Source of the DNA: Neoarius graeffei
Taxonomy: Eukaryota; Chordata; Actinopteri; Siluriformes; Ariidae
Assembly: GCF_027579695.1 (NCBI RefSeq)
Contig: NC_083571.1
Span: forward strand, 35,402,943-35,466,942
DNA length: 64,000 nt
Reading direction: 5' to 3'
Of the stretch, positions 1-12,056 are shown piece by piece. A program made the translations under genes and the position numbers. Every line of letters begins with the position of its first letter. Within the stretch, counting starts at the first letter, position 1. The notes below the pieces were generated by a model that searched no databases, had not been told where the DNA came from, and saw nothing but the letters and a program-made list of their open reading frames with translations.

Positions 1-326
1 GATGTCAGGACCCATGTCTCGCATCCATAGAGTAACAGAGAGTAATGTTCTGGAGTAGCATGCCTACTATAAACACACTAACTAATGAACAAACTACCAT
101 AACTTCTGGATCAGCATATCTACTGTAAACACACTAACAGATTCTGGAGATTCAAACCTATGGATAATCTTCTAATAAACATACAAGCCATAAATGACTG
201 AGTAGCACACCCAATCACTAACAAATAAGCAAATGATGGTAATTACTAAAGGAGCTCAGCTACTGTAAAATATACCATCAAAAAGCAAACTACCATGACT
301 GATGGAGTAGTAAACCCACAGTACAC
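1..326. repeat. Degenerate tandem repeat (about 70-80 bp unit)
   Basis: The phrases 'actaac..ataa.caaactaccata', 'ctggagtagca' and 'ctactgtaaacaca' recur several times with many differences, so this is an old diverged tandem array. It runs into a (ATT)n microsatellite at 327-353. The open frame at 246-473 on the minus strand runs through this simple sequence and is not a gene. Confidence 0.5.
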
Positions 327-353
327 TATTATTATTATTATTATTATTATTAT
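327..353. repeat. (ATT)n microsatellite
   Basis: About nine uninterrupted ATT units. No other function is visible. Confidence 0.9.
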
Positions 354-489
354 GCAAATTATTTGAATCTTACAAAAAGGCTGTTGCTCTAATAGTCCAA
401 AAAATAAGGTAATATGAAGACTAATTCTGGTGAAATCTGTGTTTCCTGTAGGCAGACCCATCCTGCTTGCCATTTTATTAGCTGTCTTA

Positions 490-1190
490 GGGCAAGTTTA
501 CATTAGACTGTATCTGTCTCGTTTTCTTCGCGGATGCACTGTCCATTTACATTAAAACGCCTGGAAACACCAGGAAACGGGAATCCGCCAGGGTCCACGT
601 ATTCAATCCAGATCGTGTCTGATCCGGTGCTGTGTAAACATTGAGAATACGTGGATACGCTGTGCTGAGCTCTAGCTGGCGTCCTCATTGGACAACGTCA
701 CTGTGACATCCACCTTCCTGATTCGCTGGTGTTGGTCATGTGACGCGACTGCTGAAAAACAGCGCGGACTTCCGCCTTGTATCACCTTTCATTAAAGAGT
801 ATAAAAGTATGAAAATACTGCAAATACTGATGCAAATACTGCCCATTGTGTAGTTATGATTGTCTTTAGGCTTGCCATCCTTCCACTTGCAAGTGGTAAG
901 TGATATGCACTGAGATCACACACACAGCGGCTCAGTCCCGAATCACTGCTCGTGCGCTATACTCGCGCGCTCTGTGAGCTGCGCAGGGCCGGAGTGCGCA
1001 CCCTCCAGAGGGCACTCGCTGTTCAGGGTGGAGTGATTTGGAACGCAGGATGCCTGAGGAGCCGAGCGTATCCGTGTATTAGTGTTGCTGTGTGCACGCG
1101 AATCGTGTATTGGTGTTGCTGTGTGCACGCTAATCGTTTTAAAAACGTTAATCTGATGATCCGCTGATACGGTCTAATGTAAACCCCACC
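490..1190 (+). mobile_element. Family A TIR element, copy A1 (PIF/Harbinger-like MITE)
   Basis: The ends are GGGCAAGTTTACATTAGACT and the complement of GTCTAATGTAAACCCCACC, so the inner 'GTTTACATTAGACYGTATC' block is an inverted terminal repeat. TTA stands directly outside both ends (487-489 and 1191-1193), a TWA-type target duplication typical of PIF/Harbinger. The inside holds a TATA-like 'gtataaaagt', a short palindrome CCACTTGCAAGTGG and no long coding frame. The 61-71 codon frames inside recur in all three copies only because the DNA is repeated. Copies A2 (15115-15827) and A3 (50707-51404) are close relatives. Superfamily is inferred from the TIR and TSD alone. Confidence 0.75.
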
Positions 1191-1193
1191 TTA

Positions 1194-2089
1194 CTCTTGA
1201 CATTTTTCTTTCAGACACACCTTCATTGCTTTTCATTCTGTCATTTAGCTTAAGATAAGAACAAATCCAAATGGGACGCCTCTGGGAGGGTTTTCTGTCA
1301 CGCAACAAATTGTACAGAGCACATTGTTTGTTTCTCTGAGGAAAATGACCTTTTGCGTTCATCTTCTTTTGCTCTTCACGTTTACATTGGATGTCAGTCT
1401 CTCTGACTCTCAGCAGTAACGGAAAGTTCTGGAAGCTGAGCTGGGTTTGATCTCATGCCTGCATAATATGCTTGACAGTGCAAACGTTCTTTCTGTCTCT
1501 TTCTCAAAAGTGAGTAAAATCGCAGATCAAAGCCGAAGGAGCTGAAAGTAGTTTAACCTTTACTCTGTCTCTTAGGCTCAACTGTCTAAAAGTGACATCT
1601 TTTATTAAAAGACAAAAAGAACATTAGGGTGGGTGTGAGCATATTTGCGCCTACATTTATATGCTTATTGAGATAAGAGAGCACAATGTGTGCTTTTATA
1701 AGTGGGTTTAGGGAAAAAAAAGTATTGTTATCTCTTTCTGTGAATACTCAAATCTGTTTTGTTGGTTTCAGTGATGTAGGAATTCTGAAATCCACACACG
1801 GCTAAATAATTGATATGTAATGTAAGTGAAGGAATATAAAAACAAACCAAAAGTTGAGAGCATCTAACATGCTAAACCGATATTTCTCAGCATTATTTCA
1901 TAAGACAGGTCCTGGAAGGTCAAGCAGTGAAACTTAAAACTGTACATTTTGTGGAGTTTTTAAAAATGTTTCACGACTTACTTGAAGTTTTCAGGCTTCA
2001 GCAAATCAATACTCGTGCATTCTGGGAGAAAGATAACACTATCTGCTTCCATGCCAAAGGAGAAGGGTTGTAGGTATCTCAGAAACCTG
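1194..2089. other. Unannotated stretch, no feature seen
   Basis: AT-rich sequence without a convincing gene, repeat or RNA. The open frame at 1174-1362 shows no recognisable domain. Confidence 0.4.
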
Positions 2090-2960
2090 AAGGAATATGG
2101 TAGCACTGCCAGGATTTGAGGATGATGCAAGAGTCTGAGAGAGACGCAAGAAAATTACAGTATAGCGTGCAGGAATCCGATAGAGATTTAAATTCTGGAA
2201 GAAACTGACTTTGGTGCAGGAAAATTCAAGAACTGCACAAACCTATTAGAAATGGACAAGTCTGATGGATGACCAATGGTAAATATAGACCCCCTGAGAG
2301 CCTGATAGAGCTGAAAGAGTCTCACAAAACCACAAGGGTCTGATTGAACCAGAGTAGTCTGACAAAACTGCAAGAGTCATTAGAGTCTGATAGAGATGCT
2401 AGAGTCTAAGAGTTGTAAGGGTCTGATAGAAGCACAAAAATGTAATGGAGCTGAGTCAGTTTGAGCCTCAAGTTTCTGGTAGAGTCACATGTCTTGTAGT
2501 GCTAGAAGAGTCTGCTACAGCCACAAGATTCTGATAGAGTCACAAAAGCCTGATGGTGCTGCAAGAATCTGATAGAGCTGCAAGAATCAGTTAGAGCCCC
2601 TTAGACCTGAGAGAGCCACAAGAATCTGATAAATCCACACAAGTTTCATAGAGCCACACAAGTCAAGGCCACACAAGTCTGATAGAGCCACTAGGATCTG
2701 ATAGATCCACAAAAGTCTGAAAGAGTCACAAAAGTCTGATAGACTTGCACAAGTCTGATAGTACTGCAAGAATCTGATAGAGCTGCAAGAGTCAGAAAGA
2801 GCCACAGGATCTGATAGAATCCTAGACAGGCCAAATAGTCTGATAGACCCACAAATGTCAGGTAGAGCAAGAGACTGACAGAAGTCTTGCAGAAGTTCAA
2901 ATGCATGATAAAGCTGCAAGATCCAAAAAGAGATGCCAGTCAGAAAGATCCCAGAGAATC
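2090..2960. repeat. 19-bp minisatellite, degenerate
   Basis: The unit is close to TCTGATAGAGCCACAAGAG. In 2697-2800 five consecutive units of exactly 19 bp can be read; elsewhere the units are interrupted and diverged. Minus-strand frames at 2188-2373, 2587-2919 and 2691-2906 are translations of this repeat and are not proteins. Confidence 0.8.
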
Positions 2961-3495
2961 TGATATATAGCTATATGAGACCAACAGGCCCTTGGGTCTG
3001 ATTGGACTGATAGAGTCTGATGGATCCCAGAATGCTGCATGGGAATTTCATGAGGTTCTGGAGTTATATGGTGCTTGAAAACACATTATACACAATTATT
3101 AATGACCAAACTCATACAACATCTTGCAATAAAATTTGAATTAACTCAGCACTGTGTGTATTCCTTCTCTGGCCCCATAAGCATCAATTAATTAACCCCA
3201 CAATGACCTCCCTATGAACTGCCTGCCATATGGCCATCTCTAATCACATTGGCTGACGCTGTGTGGCTCATGTTCTTTCAGTGGAGTTCAGTCATAGCAC
3301 ACACTTACACATTTGCTGAATTATAGTCAGAGCAAACACCTATTCACTTAACCATCACTCCTGATTTGGTCAGTATTGTAACCATCACAGTGTTCCATTC
3401 TGGCATGACCTGAGATGATATTTACTTGAGAATCTATGAAAAGTATTGGTAGATTTATGCACTATATTATGCACAGCTGACCATCACAGCCATCA
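2961..3495. other. Unannotated stretch, no feature seen
   Basis: Low-complexity AT-rich DNA after the minisatellite. No gene or structured element was recognised. Confidence 0.35.
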
Positions 3496-3499
3496 GGCC

Positions 3500-3925
3500 A
3501 TTCCAAAACCATGGAGTTTGATGTTATGATAACCTTCATTCTTCTTCAAAGGCTTTCCACTAGATTTTGGGGCATGACTGTAGGGATTTGTGTTAATTCA
3601 GCTGCAAGAGCAGTAGTGAAGCCAGGCACTGATGTTTGAATGTTGAGGAGTCTCCAGTTCCACTTCATCCCAAAGGTGTTCCGGTCAGGACTCTGTCCAG
3701 GACATTCAAGTTCTTCCATTCCAGTGTTGGCAGTCCATGTCTTCATGGATCTCACTTTGTGCACAGGGGCATTGTCATGCTGGAACAGGTTTAGGCTTCT
3801 GAGTTCCAGTGAAGGGAAATTGTCTCTGTATGTTGTAGCATTACATACTATATTTCAGATTTTGGGGAAGAACCATATGTGTGATGGTCAGATATCTACA
3901 AACTTTTGGCCTTCTAGTGCATCTT
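3500..3925 (-). pseudogene. Tc1-like transposase C-terminal remnant
   Basis: The minus-strand frame at 3546-3764 contains 'MHKVRSMKTWTANTGMEELE', then a decayed form of the Tc1 motif 'W..QSPDLNPIEHLWDELE' (here 'CPGQSPDRNTFGMKWNWRLL') and the tail 'QNLVESL'. This is the last third of a Tc1/mariner transposase, with the region of the third catalytic acidic residue mutated. The N-terminal two thirds and both TIRs were not found. The flank 'acaaacttttggcc' at 3898-3911 is also typical of fish Tc1 repeats. Long dead. Confidence 0.7.
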
Positions 3926-4435
3926 CATTACAAGATGTTCTGGTGTCCACACAAATGTCCATTGTCTCCTGAAACCACAGCATGATATTTTCTATCATGA
4001 ATGTTGTAACCATTTGGGTATTGTTAGTTCTTTTCTACTGAAAGTTTCCATAATAAACTGTCACTCGTTCTACTGTATCTGAACACTTCCATGATGTTTT
4101 CTTTCAGCACAAATTCCACTGCCACTTGAACATCCTCCACCATGGCCATTACAAAATAACTAATGTTTGAAAGGGAGCAAATAATCACAGGACATAAAAT
4201 GGCCTGAAAAATACCTTCCTTTGACAGTGAAATTTGAAACCACTTATTTCATAAATGCACGCTGTTGCTAAAAATTTAATCTAATATACAGTAAGTACAG
4301 ATTCACTGTATTGAGACATTTTAGGGCACAAAGAGGTACAATAATTACAGACACAAGGAAGTTACTGGAATGAACCACCCATTCAGACTTATCAATCACA
4401 CACAATAGTGATTATTGACTTCGTCTTTATGGTGA
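3926..4435. other. Unannotated stretch, no feature seen
   Basis: AT-rich, no coding potential. It may hold further decayed Tc1 sequence on the left side. Confidence 0.3.
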
Positions 4436-4438
4436 GTG

Positions 4439-4706
4439 AAGTTTTATTTTCAGATCAGAAGGGGTATAATGACCCTTAATTATCAAATAGCCCCTTAAAG
4501 AACCCTTTTTTCTAAGCGTGTACCAAGTACCAAGAGATATACATTTAAATGTTTTAACAGGTTCTTGGTATTCAGAAGAAAATAACCACACATTTACCCA
4601 GTTAACACATACATAGTCCTGAAGGGTTCTTTAAGGGTTCACTGGATAATTAAAGGGTCTTAGCTTCCAAAAGGGGTTTTACTTGGAGGCCTTTCTGATA
4701 TGAAAA
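4439..4706. mobile_element. Short inverted-repeat MITE
   Basis: The left arm 'gttttattttcagatcagaaggggt..' is mirrored by '..cctttctgatatgaaaac' on the right, and the inner 'gaccctta.attatc' and 'ccccttaaagaaccctt' blocks are also inverted between the arms. No clear target duplication. Related debris lies at 26339-26400 ('ttaagggttcattggatagttaagacc'). Confidence 0.5.
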
Positions 4707-7330
4707 CACTTGTCAAATAAAATCTTTCACAACCATTAAATAGCATATGCCAAGTCAATGATTGCTATTATGCTCGATAAACCAAGATAGGTGGTTCATT
4801 ACGATAATCTCTGCCCACTATTTTGCGCTTAGCTTGAGAACTCAATTGTGTGTATTCCCTGCTCTTGCTGGTCGAGCCTGTTCCTCCTGTAAGAGTTTTT
4901 CTGTGGGAGTTTTACGCTCTCAGGCAGAGAGTGATTAAACTCAAACTTTTCGCCAGCGACTAATTAAATCCATCGACTCCTGCAGCGAGTGAACCAAGGG
5001 AGGGAGGTGAATTATGAGTGCAAATCGCAGCTTTGATTTCGCTGGAGAAAACTCGGCCTGTTCCTGAGACTGGTCCACCTGGTGTGTGTCAGTGTGTGTG
5101 TAGGTGTGTGGCTGTGATCAAACTGCGTATCTTACCTTTCATCGCATATCGCCGTGGGGTTGGGGTGTGGGTAGGGGAGCTGCCTGAGGGGAATAAAGCA
5201 CCCAATATGATCTAGACCTTTTTTCATTCATTTTTTTATTTTTAAGGAACCAAAGGTGTGGAACCAACTTTATGTTTCTGGTTTCCTGTGATGCTTTGTT
5301 AGTAGCTGGGAGTCTCGCTCTCTTTTCCACCCTGCTGCTCCTTTCCTCTTCATCTTTTAGCTAGTGAATAAATTTAACCACCCATCCTCCCCTCCCACCA
5401 TCAGACCTTGAGGAGAGATTGGAGGTATAAATGGTCTTTGTTCCCTGTGTATGCATGTGTGTTATCGAGCACTGCTTCACAGGAAATGTTATTGTCGTGA
5501 GCTGTCTCAAGGGAACTTGTTCAGGAGTGAGAGTAAGTGATTCAGTCAGTGCGCCCAATACTGTCTCATTAGCCTCCCATACTAATTATCAACATCATCC
5601 ACTCACGGGCTCAGTCTCTATGCTCTCTCTTACATCTCTCTCTTTTTCTCATTAAAGGAAGGATGCTAGCTTCGAAGATTCCGGATGTTTATATAGGCAG
5701 GGGGTAAAGCATTTCTCCTGGAAAATAACCACTATTTTCTTTTCGACCAGTGGGAATTGGGAGGAGAGTTATTAGGAGGATTTTTGCCGTTAAAAGCTGA
5801 TTTAAGCAGCAGATCAAAAAAGAAGTCCCTCGTGGATCATGTTCATTATTTGGCCAAAACAGCAACAATTTTAACAGCTGGATCTGCACAAAATAAAAAA
5901 TGAATACAACTTGAGAGATAATAGATAAATAAAAATGAAATGCAGATTGCTGTGGTTTAAGAGGAATAAAGCATATGATAGTGGCCAAATAAATCAAATT
6001 TTCCCATAACAGAATAGCGCCGAGAGTTTTACTGCTTACTTTAAAATATGAGGTTTGAAATAGTAGTCTCATATTTGTACTATATGCAACATTAACATTG
6101 CATATTTTATAATAGGAAGATGATGGGATGCATTTTATTTATTTTACCTTACAGAGAAACTGAAAAGTAAAAGCAAAGGAAATGCGTAAACTCCTTTGTC
6201 CTGAAGATGTCACAAAACTTTACAAAAGTTCCAGCTTTATCTCTGACTGTTACAAAGCACTGATACTGGAGACTCCTTCCAGATCCTGATTCCTGGATTA
6301 GCTCAAGCAGTTTATAACCCATAATTAACATCTACAGTAACTGAGTATAAAACAACAGACAAAAAGTCAGAAAATAAATAAATAGATAAATAGGCTTGAA
6401 GATGCCCCAAGAATGAGCAAGACTTTACAACAAGCAGGAGATTATTTATAGGAGTCCAAAGTCCTTCCGGAGACCAGAGACAGGTGCAGGCGTTAATTAG
6501 TATGCATAAAGGAGCATGCTAATTTAGTCAATATCCGGTGTTAGCTCTTTAGAGGCAACATCAATTAACACTCAAAGATCAGAAGCACACCATGTTACCA
6601 TTTAGATGAAATCTAAAAAAAAAAGCTTCAGATTTCAGTTTTTAAACAGATTTTTATTTTATATGGGATTAATGTGCTTTTCAACAGAACAGACAATTCA
6701 GAGAGTTGATTATATCTGCCAGATGCTGCATTAAGAAACCCTTCACAAAGGCTTAGAAACTCATTTCCCATTGCTCATTTCTCATTTTCCCTTACTAATC
6801 AATCTGTACAGTGCAGAATCCACCGAAGTTAGCATAAAAGGAGTGTTGTATTTATTTAGCAAAGCATTTAAATAAAGTTCTGACAGCATATAACGTATAG
6901 CCAATGATAAGAGGAATATGAGAAAAGTAGGATTAAGTACAAGAAATCCTGATGGATGCTAGGAATCTCACTGCAAAGAAAAGACTAAACAGATCAAAAA
7001 TTTGGTCCAGTACTTATTTACTGAAAATGGATAAAAATGAAAGCATCACTAGAAACAAGAACGTTTTGCCTTGTGACCAATTTTGTAGATATTTAATCAC
7101 CTGCTAGTTAACATCAAAGGATTCTTTGCTAGGGTTCTAACATGTGCAACCTACGATATCTTACTGAAATGGTTTGAAAAGATCAATAGTCTTTCATCTA
7201 CTGCCCTTCATTCCATTAATCAGGAACAACCTGTGAAAAAAAAATACATCACGCCAAGTCACTAGCAGGCCCAGAGATTTTCACTTCTGCTGCATGCCCC
7301 CTCCCTTCTGCAAAAATTGTGTATTCCTCT
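4707..7330. other. Unannotated stretch of 2.6 kb
   Basis: No recognisable gene. 4800-5100 is less AT-rich and could be a regulatory or conserved non-coding block, but nothing in the sequence proves this. The frames at 5689-6072 (127 codons, minus) and 5431-5655 show no domain. Confidence 0.35.
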
Positions 7331-7896
7331 CAAGGTGCTAACTGTCTCCATTGTATTGTGAACAGCCACTCCACCCCCCACTGAGGTTGCTGCCTGTAAT
7401 GACAAAGGCCAAACTGCTGTTTGAATGAACTCTGATCAGCCCAACATGCTGTGTGTTGAGTTGTGTGTGTTGTACTAAGAGTAACAATTTTTCATTTTAT
7501 ATTTTATTTAGCCAACAAACAGATGTACACATTCACCTTATTTTGTCAGTTGATCCGAGAAACACTTTCTATTTGTCATAAAAACACTTATTTTAATAAT
7601 GGCCTGTCATTTTAGGAAGGGACATACTAAATCCTTCATGAATGGTAATTTGGTTGTAGGTTACACCCCAATTTCAATGACAATTTACTCTGCCAAGCTC
7701 ACAATGACAGAGGACTGGAATTAGTGCCCCAAAAAAACACAATTTCAGCTTGGAAAAACTACAAACAGACGGTATAACTTCAGGAAGAAAATAAATGTTT
7801 ATTTCACACTAAGAAAAGCAGGCTCACTATATATGGAGGCTATACAAAGCACAGAAATGTAGCATACAGTTGTCCCATCTAGCAGTTTCCACATTC

Positions 7897-9661
7897 CTAT
7901 GGTGAGTCTTTCCTACATTTGCCACAGGTGTATTTGCGGCAGTGTACACAAAGTTCGGTGCTTCTGTTATTATTGCAGAGTATGCGCACCTGGCACTGTG
8001 TCTTTTTCTTCTGAGAAACTCATCTCATGATGCTGCTGCTTGTGCTCTTCCCCTTGTGCCTTTTCCTGCAAAAGCCTGTTTTGAAGTTCCTCTGCAAGCT
8101 CCAGCATGAACAATTGGTGACTTTCTTTGGATCCTGTACATGCTGTGCACAAGACATGTGCATTTGTGACAGCCATGTCAAGCAGGTTGTAAAACACAGC
8201 CATGGGCCATATCCGTGTTCCTGTACACACCGAGTAGTTGCATAATTTCTGGTCCATGATATCAACGCCGCATTTGAAATGGTTATAATCAACAACAGTG
8301 TTTGGTTTTTGTTTTTGGGTGTCCACAATTTCCACTTTCTGATGCATGGTGCTCAGAAGACAAACAGATTTCTTTTTTTTGTTGCAAACACCGTCAGCAA
8401 GGCACTTCCAGATGTGAACACCTGTGTGGAGTACAACTGGCGCCCCGAGGTTTCCTTTGCAGTTGCTGGTAGCTCCCGACGATTTTTGTTGATGGTGCCA
8501 AGCAGAGTTGTTTTTCGTTGAAGAAGCCTGTTAGCCAAAGACAGAAAGGTGAAGAAATTGTCCATAGTTACAGTCCTTCCCTGGTCCATAAATGGTTCCA
8601 TCAATTTCAAAGCAACATTCTCTGACAGCCTCTCTTCCGTCGGATGAGTGGTATCTTTTCCCAAGTAAGGGATGGCACTACACATGTATTTTGTGTCCAA
8701 ATCTGCTGCAATCCAAAACTTGATTCCAAACTTGTCAGGCTTGGATGCAATGTACTTCAGAAAGGGACAATGAACCTTTGAAGGAAATAACTGCTCATCC
8801 ACAGTAACATGTTGCCCTGGACTGTAGGACGACACACAATTCTGAACAAACCGCTGCCAGATGTCTGAAATTGCTGCAAATTTGTCCATTTGTATGTGCT
8901 CCTTGCGGGTGTCCTTGTTGTCGAAGCGAAGGTACCACTTTACTTCAAGAAAGCGGTTACGGGGCATTATGGCTTTGATATCTGGGTTGCCGAATCTATT
9001 GGCCCACATGAGTCGCATGGCACCAATGTAGCCCTTGGCAGCCCTTCAAAAAAGGATTGCAAGGAACGCCATCAGCTCGAAGACACTCATCTGCCAGCTG
9101 GGATTTGTTCTATGGCCCTCCTGGACTGTGCAGTCTCTGATGGTCAACAACATGCTGATATCCAACAAACACAGGAAGCTTTGAAGGCGACTCATGATTT
9201 TGCATGTTGCAAACTCTGTTGGCCCTCCAGATCCATTGAATGCTGTCTGTGGAGTTTCATGAGCAGAAAATTCTCCAACTTTGTGGTGGAACCACACAGT
9301 GCCATCTTTCGCCTTCTCTGTGGATCCAGGTGTTATGCCCACATCTGCAACTTTTTGTTTTTTATTACAAGGGGGGGTTGACATGCATGGTGTCTGCCTC
9401 CTCATTTGACGTGGCCTCTGTGTCTGAACTGTCCTGCTCAATCACATACTTGACCACCCATCTCCTGGTGCGTCTTTGGAGGGGAGGATTTACTGGTGCA
9501 AGAGCAGTCGCATCCTCATCACTTGATGAATTGGTGACAATGTTTTCATTCTGAAATGCGAGGTCCACATCTCCACCATCAGATTCATAGTCCGACATAC
9601 TCTGTAGAATTGCTAAAGCCTCCTGAGCACTGATCCTTCTTGGTTGCCTTGGTTGTGACAT
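7897..9661 (-). pseudogene. piggyBac (PGBD-type) transposase pseudogene
   Basis: PiggyBac transposases cut and paste DNA at TTAA sites through three catalytic aspartates. All three contexts are visible: 'VTVDEQLFPSK' (about 8790-8820), 'VTMDNFFTFLSLANRLL' (about 8520-8570) and 'CGVDIMDQK' (about 8245-8270). The N-terminal part starts at ATG 9659-9661 with an acidic Ser/Asp-rich stretch. A C-terminal Cys-rich zinc domain (pattern CVHCRKYTCGKC) lies at about 7897-7990. Three reading-frame breaks separate the parts: a frameshift at the G7 run near 9366-9375, an in-frame TGA at 9046-9048, and a frameshift at the T8 run near 8371-8378. A further shift precedes the Cys-rich tail. Total length fits a normal 560-600-residue transposase. 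Two breaks are homopolymer-associated and could be sequencing errors, but the TGA is not. Confidence 0.88.
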
Positions 9662-9958
9662 TGTGAAGTCTGGGTCTGCGTGCCAGGCATTCCCTATTTA
9701 TGGTTATTTCTCACCCACAACATTCACACCTTTTATGACACTCCCATTCCCCTCCCTTCCTTCATCGAATCTAAGTTGTATGATGCCCACTGAGTCTTAC
9801 AAAAGGGCACATCAGAGGCTATTTCTCAGGTAGCACAATTTGTCTTATGCCCTTGTCAAATGCCAGCACGGTTTTTGTTACAAATGTTATAGTGGAAAAA
9901 TGGCAAATATTTTGGTTATGTGCCTTTGGTATGTGCCTTTTATGGCCAGTGATTCTAA

Positions 9959-10292
9959 GGCCCTGTCCACACGGCAATGGATTCAGGTGAATCTGATAAA
10001 ACTGTTTATCGTTTCGGCCTGGCGTCCACACGGCACCGGCATTTTGGGTGCCCCAAAACGAAATCTTTTGAGAACGGGTTCCAGAGTGGAAAAACCTGGC
10101 AACGGCGCCGTTGCGAAGTCGTCTGGATGAGTAGAACAGATTTGTTTACGATGACATCACAACCACATGACTGAGTGCTTGGGTAGAAGTGTAACGAACT
10201 CGATGCGAGTTGTCAACAAATCCTATAACTTGGTTCATGAAATGCGCTTACAAAATATTTTCACTGTGAATATTTATTGTGTAATGGTGCAA

Positions 10293-10332
<40 letters not shown>

Positions 10333-11145
10333 GCCCTTAGGGCAGAGTCTTTAGTCCAAACACTGCGGAAGCAGTATAACCAAAACCGCGCACCGCCCGT
10401 GCGCTTTCCAAAAACAACCCCACCAGCAAAAATAGGGAAAAAAAAGGAGCGATCTCACCTCTTCAGATGTTGGTTTAAGTCTGACAATACATTCCTCAAA
10501 AAGGGCATAGAAGAACAAAGTAATCCATCAACGTGTAGCATTCAATTTATTCCGGACCATTAAATAATTCTGGAGGATATCAGAATGTTGGCATACCGGC
10601 TTCCATCTACCCCCGTTCATTCCTCTTTCCGCGTCTCCATTCAAAAAACGAGCACGTGATTTAAAGGGACTATATCCATAGGATAGGGAGTGAGAAGGTG
10701 TGTGCGTGTGACAGTGACAGGGTGAGTGACAGGGAAGAACCTAGGCTCATGCTCACCCTGAATTTCTCTTAAAGTGAAGGCAGAAGAACGTTCAGTGCCT
10801 GGCCAGGCTTTCTATGTATTAATTTACATAGACGTTTTAATATGAAATATAAATAAAGTGTCTTAGACAATAGATACTATTTTACGCTACTGATTAATAA
10901 TCAAAACTTTGTGTGGCTGATGCTACAGAAGAAGGGGTTTATGCGCATGCGTCCTACTTCTTCTATTGTTCTGGTGTCTCCGATGGGACCGTCTTACAGC
11001 ACACGTAGAGGTGTGGCATGTGTATTGCATTGTTTTCAGCAAGCGTTGTGTTGCCATATGTACCTGATATTTTACTGATCCGTTGCCCATGTGGACGCGA
11101 TATTTAAAAAAAAAATCTCGTTGCCGTTGTCGTGTGGATGTAGCC
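9959..11145 (+). mobile_element. Family B TIR element, copy B1 (variant interior)
   Basis: The left end GGCCCTGTCCACACGGCAA matches the left ends of B2-B4, and the right end CGTGTGGATGTAGCC matches their right ends. Flanks are TAA (9956-9958) and TTA (11146-11148), so the target duplication is imperfect. It shares the left 600 bp of the family (including a (GA)n run at 10295-10329 and 'cccttagggcagagtc') and the right 220 bp. However, 10563-10915 is unrelated to the other copies and replaces the THAP exon unit. It sits inside the piggyBac element. Confidence 0.8.
10563..10915. other. B1-specific interior block
   Basis: This 350-bp segment has no counterpart in B2-B5. It begins just after 'attccggaccattaaa' and ends before the shared 'tttatgcgcatgcgtcc'. 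It could be a captured fragment or the ancestral interior. I could not identify its source. Confidence 0.5.
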
Positions 11146-11148
11146 TTA

Positions 11149-11318
11149 CAGAAGGGCACATCAGAGTTGCTGGCCTGCAGAATATCCTGTGTGGGGGGGT
11201 GGGGTGCTGGCAGGGACACAGCTCAATAATTAGGCTTCTTTACACAACAATGGGAGACAGTTAGTGGTATGTTGTTAGACTTATTCACACATTTGGGGGG
11301 GGGGATTTCATTGCAGAC
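11149..11318. other. Spacer between B1 and B2
   Basis: 170 bp assigned above to the right subterminal part of the piggyBac element. The first 21 bases (TTACAGAAGGGCACATCAGAG from 11146) nearly repeat 9797-9817. Confidence 0.4.
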
Positions 11319-11905
11319 TAAGGCCCTGTCCACACGGCAACGGATTCGGGTGACTCCGATACAATTGCTTATCGTTTAGGCCTGGCGTCCACACGGCACC
11401 GGCGTTTTGGGTGCCCAAAACGCAATCTTTTTGAGAACGGGTTCCAGAGTGGAAAGATCTGGCAACGTTGCCGTTGTGAAGTCGTCTGGATGAGTAAAAC
11501 GGATTTGTTTACGATGACGTCACAACCACATGACTGTGAGTGCTTCACGCCGGGTAGAAGTGTAACGAATATCACCAGGAAAAAGCCTTACAGAGCACTA
11601 GTGAGAGTGAAACACGAGCTTGGATATTATTATTATTATTATTATTATTATGTTCAGTGTTAGTTCACAGTAGTAATGCAAGAAGCAGAATAGTGACAGT
11701 AATAGTGAAGCAAAAACATGCAATTGTACAAACACTGCAGCTCTACAGCAAAATATTCATTTATAAAATGGTCTGATTCTTAACACCAGTAGTGCCAATG
11801 ATCGCATTGCGATGCGAGTTGTCAACAAATCCTATAACTTGGTTCATGAAACGCGCTTACAAAATATTTTCACTGTGAATATTTATTGTGTAATGCCTGG
11901 TGCAA

Positions 11906-11939
<34 letters not shown>

Positions 11940-12056
11940 GCCCTTAGGGCAGAGTCAATCCCGCCAGCAAAAATAAGGGGAAAAAAGGAGCGATCTCACC
12001 TCTTCAGATGATGGTTTAAGTCCTACAATACATTCCTCAAAAAAGGGCGTAGAAAA

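Larger units (their letters stand above)
7335..11267 (-). mobile_element. Probable extent of a piggyBac-like transposon, interrupted by B1
   Basis: The transposase pseudogene at 7897-9661 is flanked by segments that resemble each other in inverted orientation. Reverse-complemented 7335-7405 ('..tggggggtggagtggctg..acaatggagacagttag') resembles 11170-11267 ('..gggggtggggtgctgg..acaatgggagacagttag'). I infer that these are terminal or subterminal repeats of the element, and that family B copy B1 (9959-11145) inserted into its 5' part. The usual TTAA target duplication is not visible at these positions, so the exact ends remain open. Confidence 0.4.

Noticed and set aside
503..1167. Frames of 61-71 codons in both strands of family A copies, repeated at 15484-15842 and 50729-51392
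   Set aside because: They recur only because the DNA is repeated; frames are not consistently preserved and no domain is visible.
2587..2919. 110-codon minus-strand frame rich in Leu/Ser/Cys
   Set aside because: Translation of the 19-bp minisatellite.
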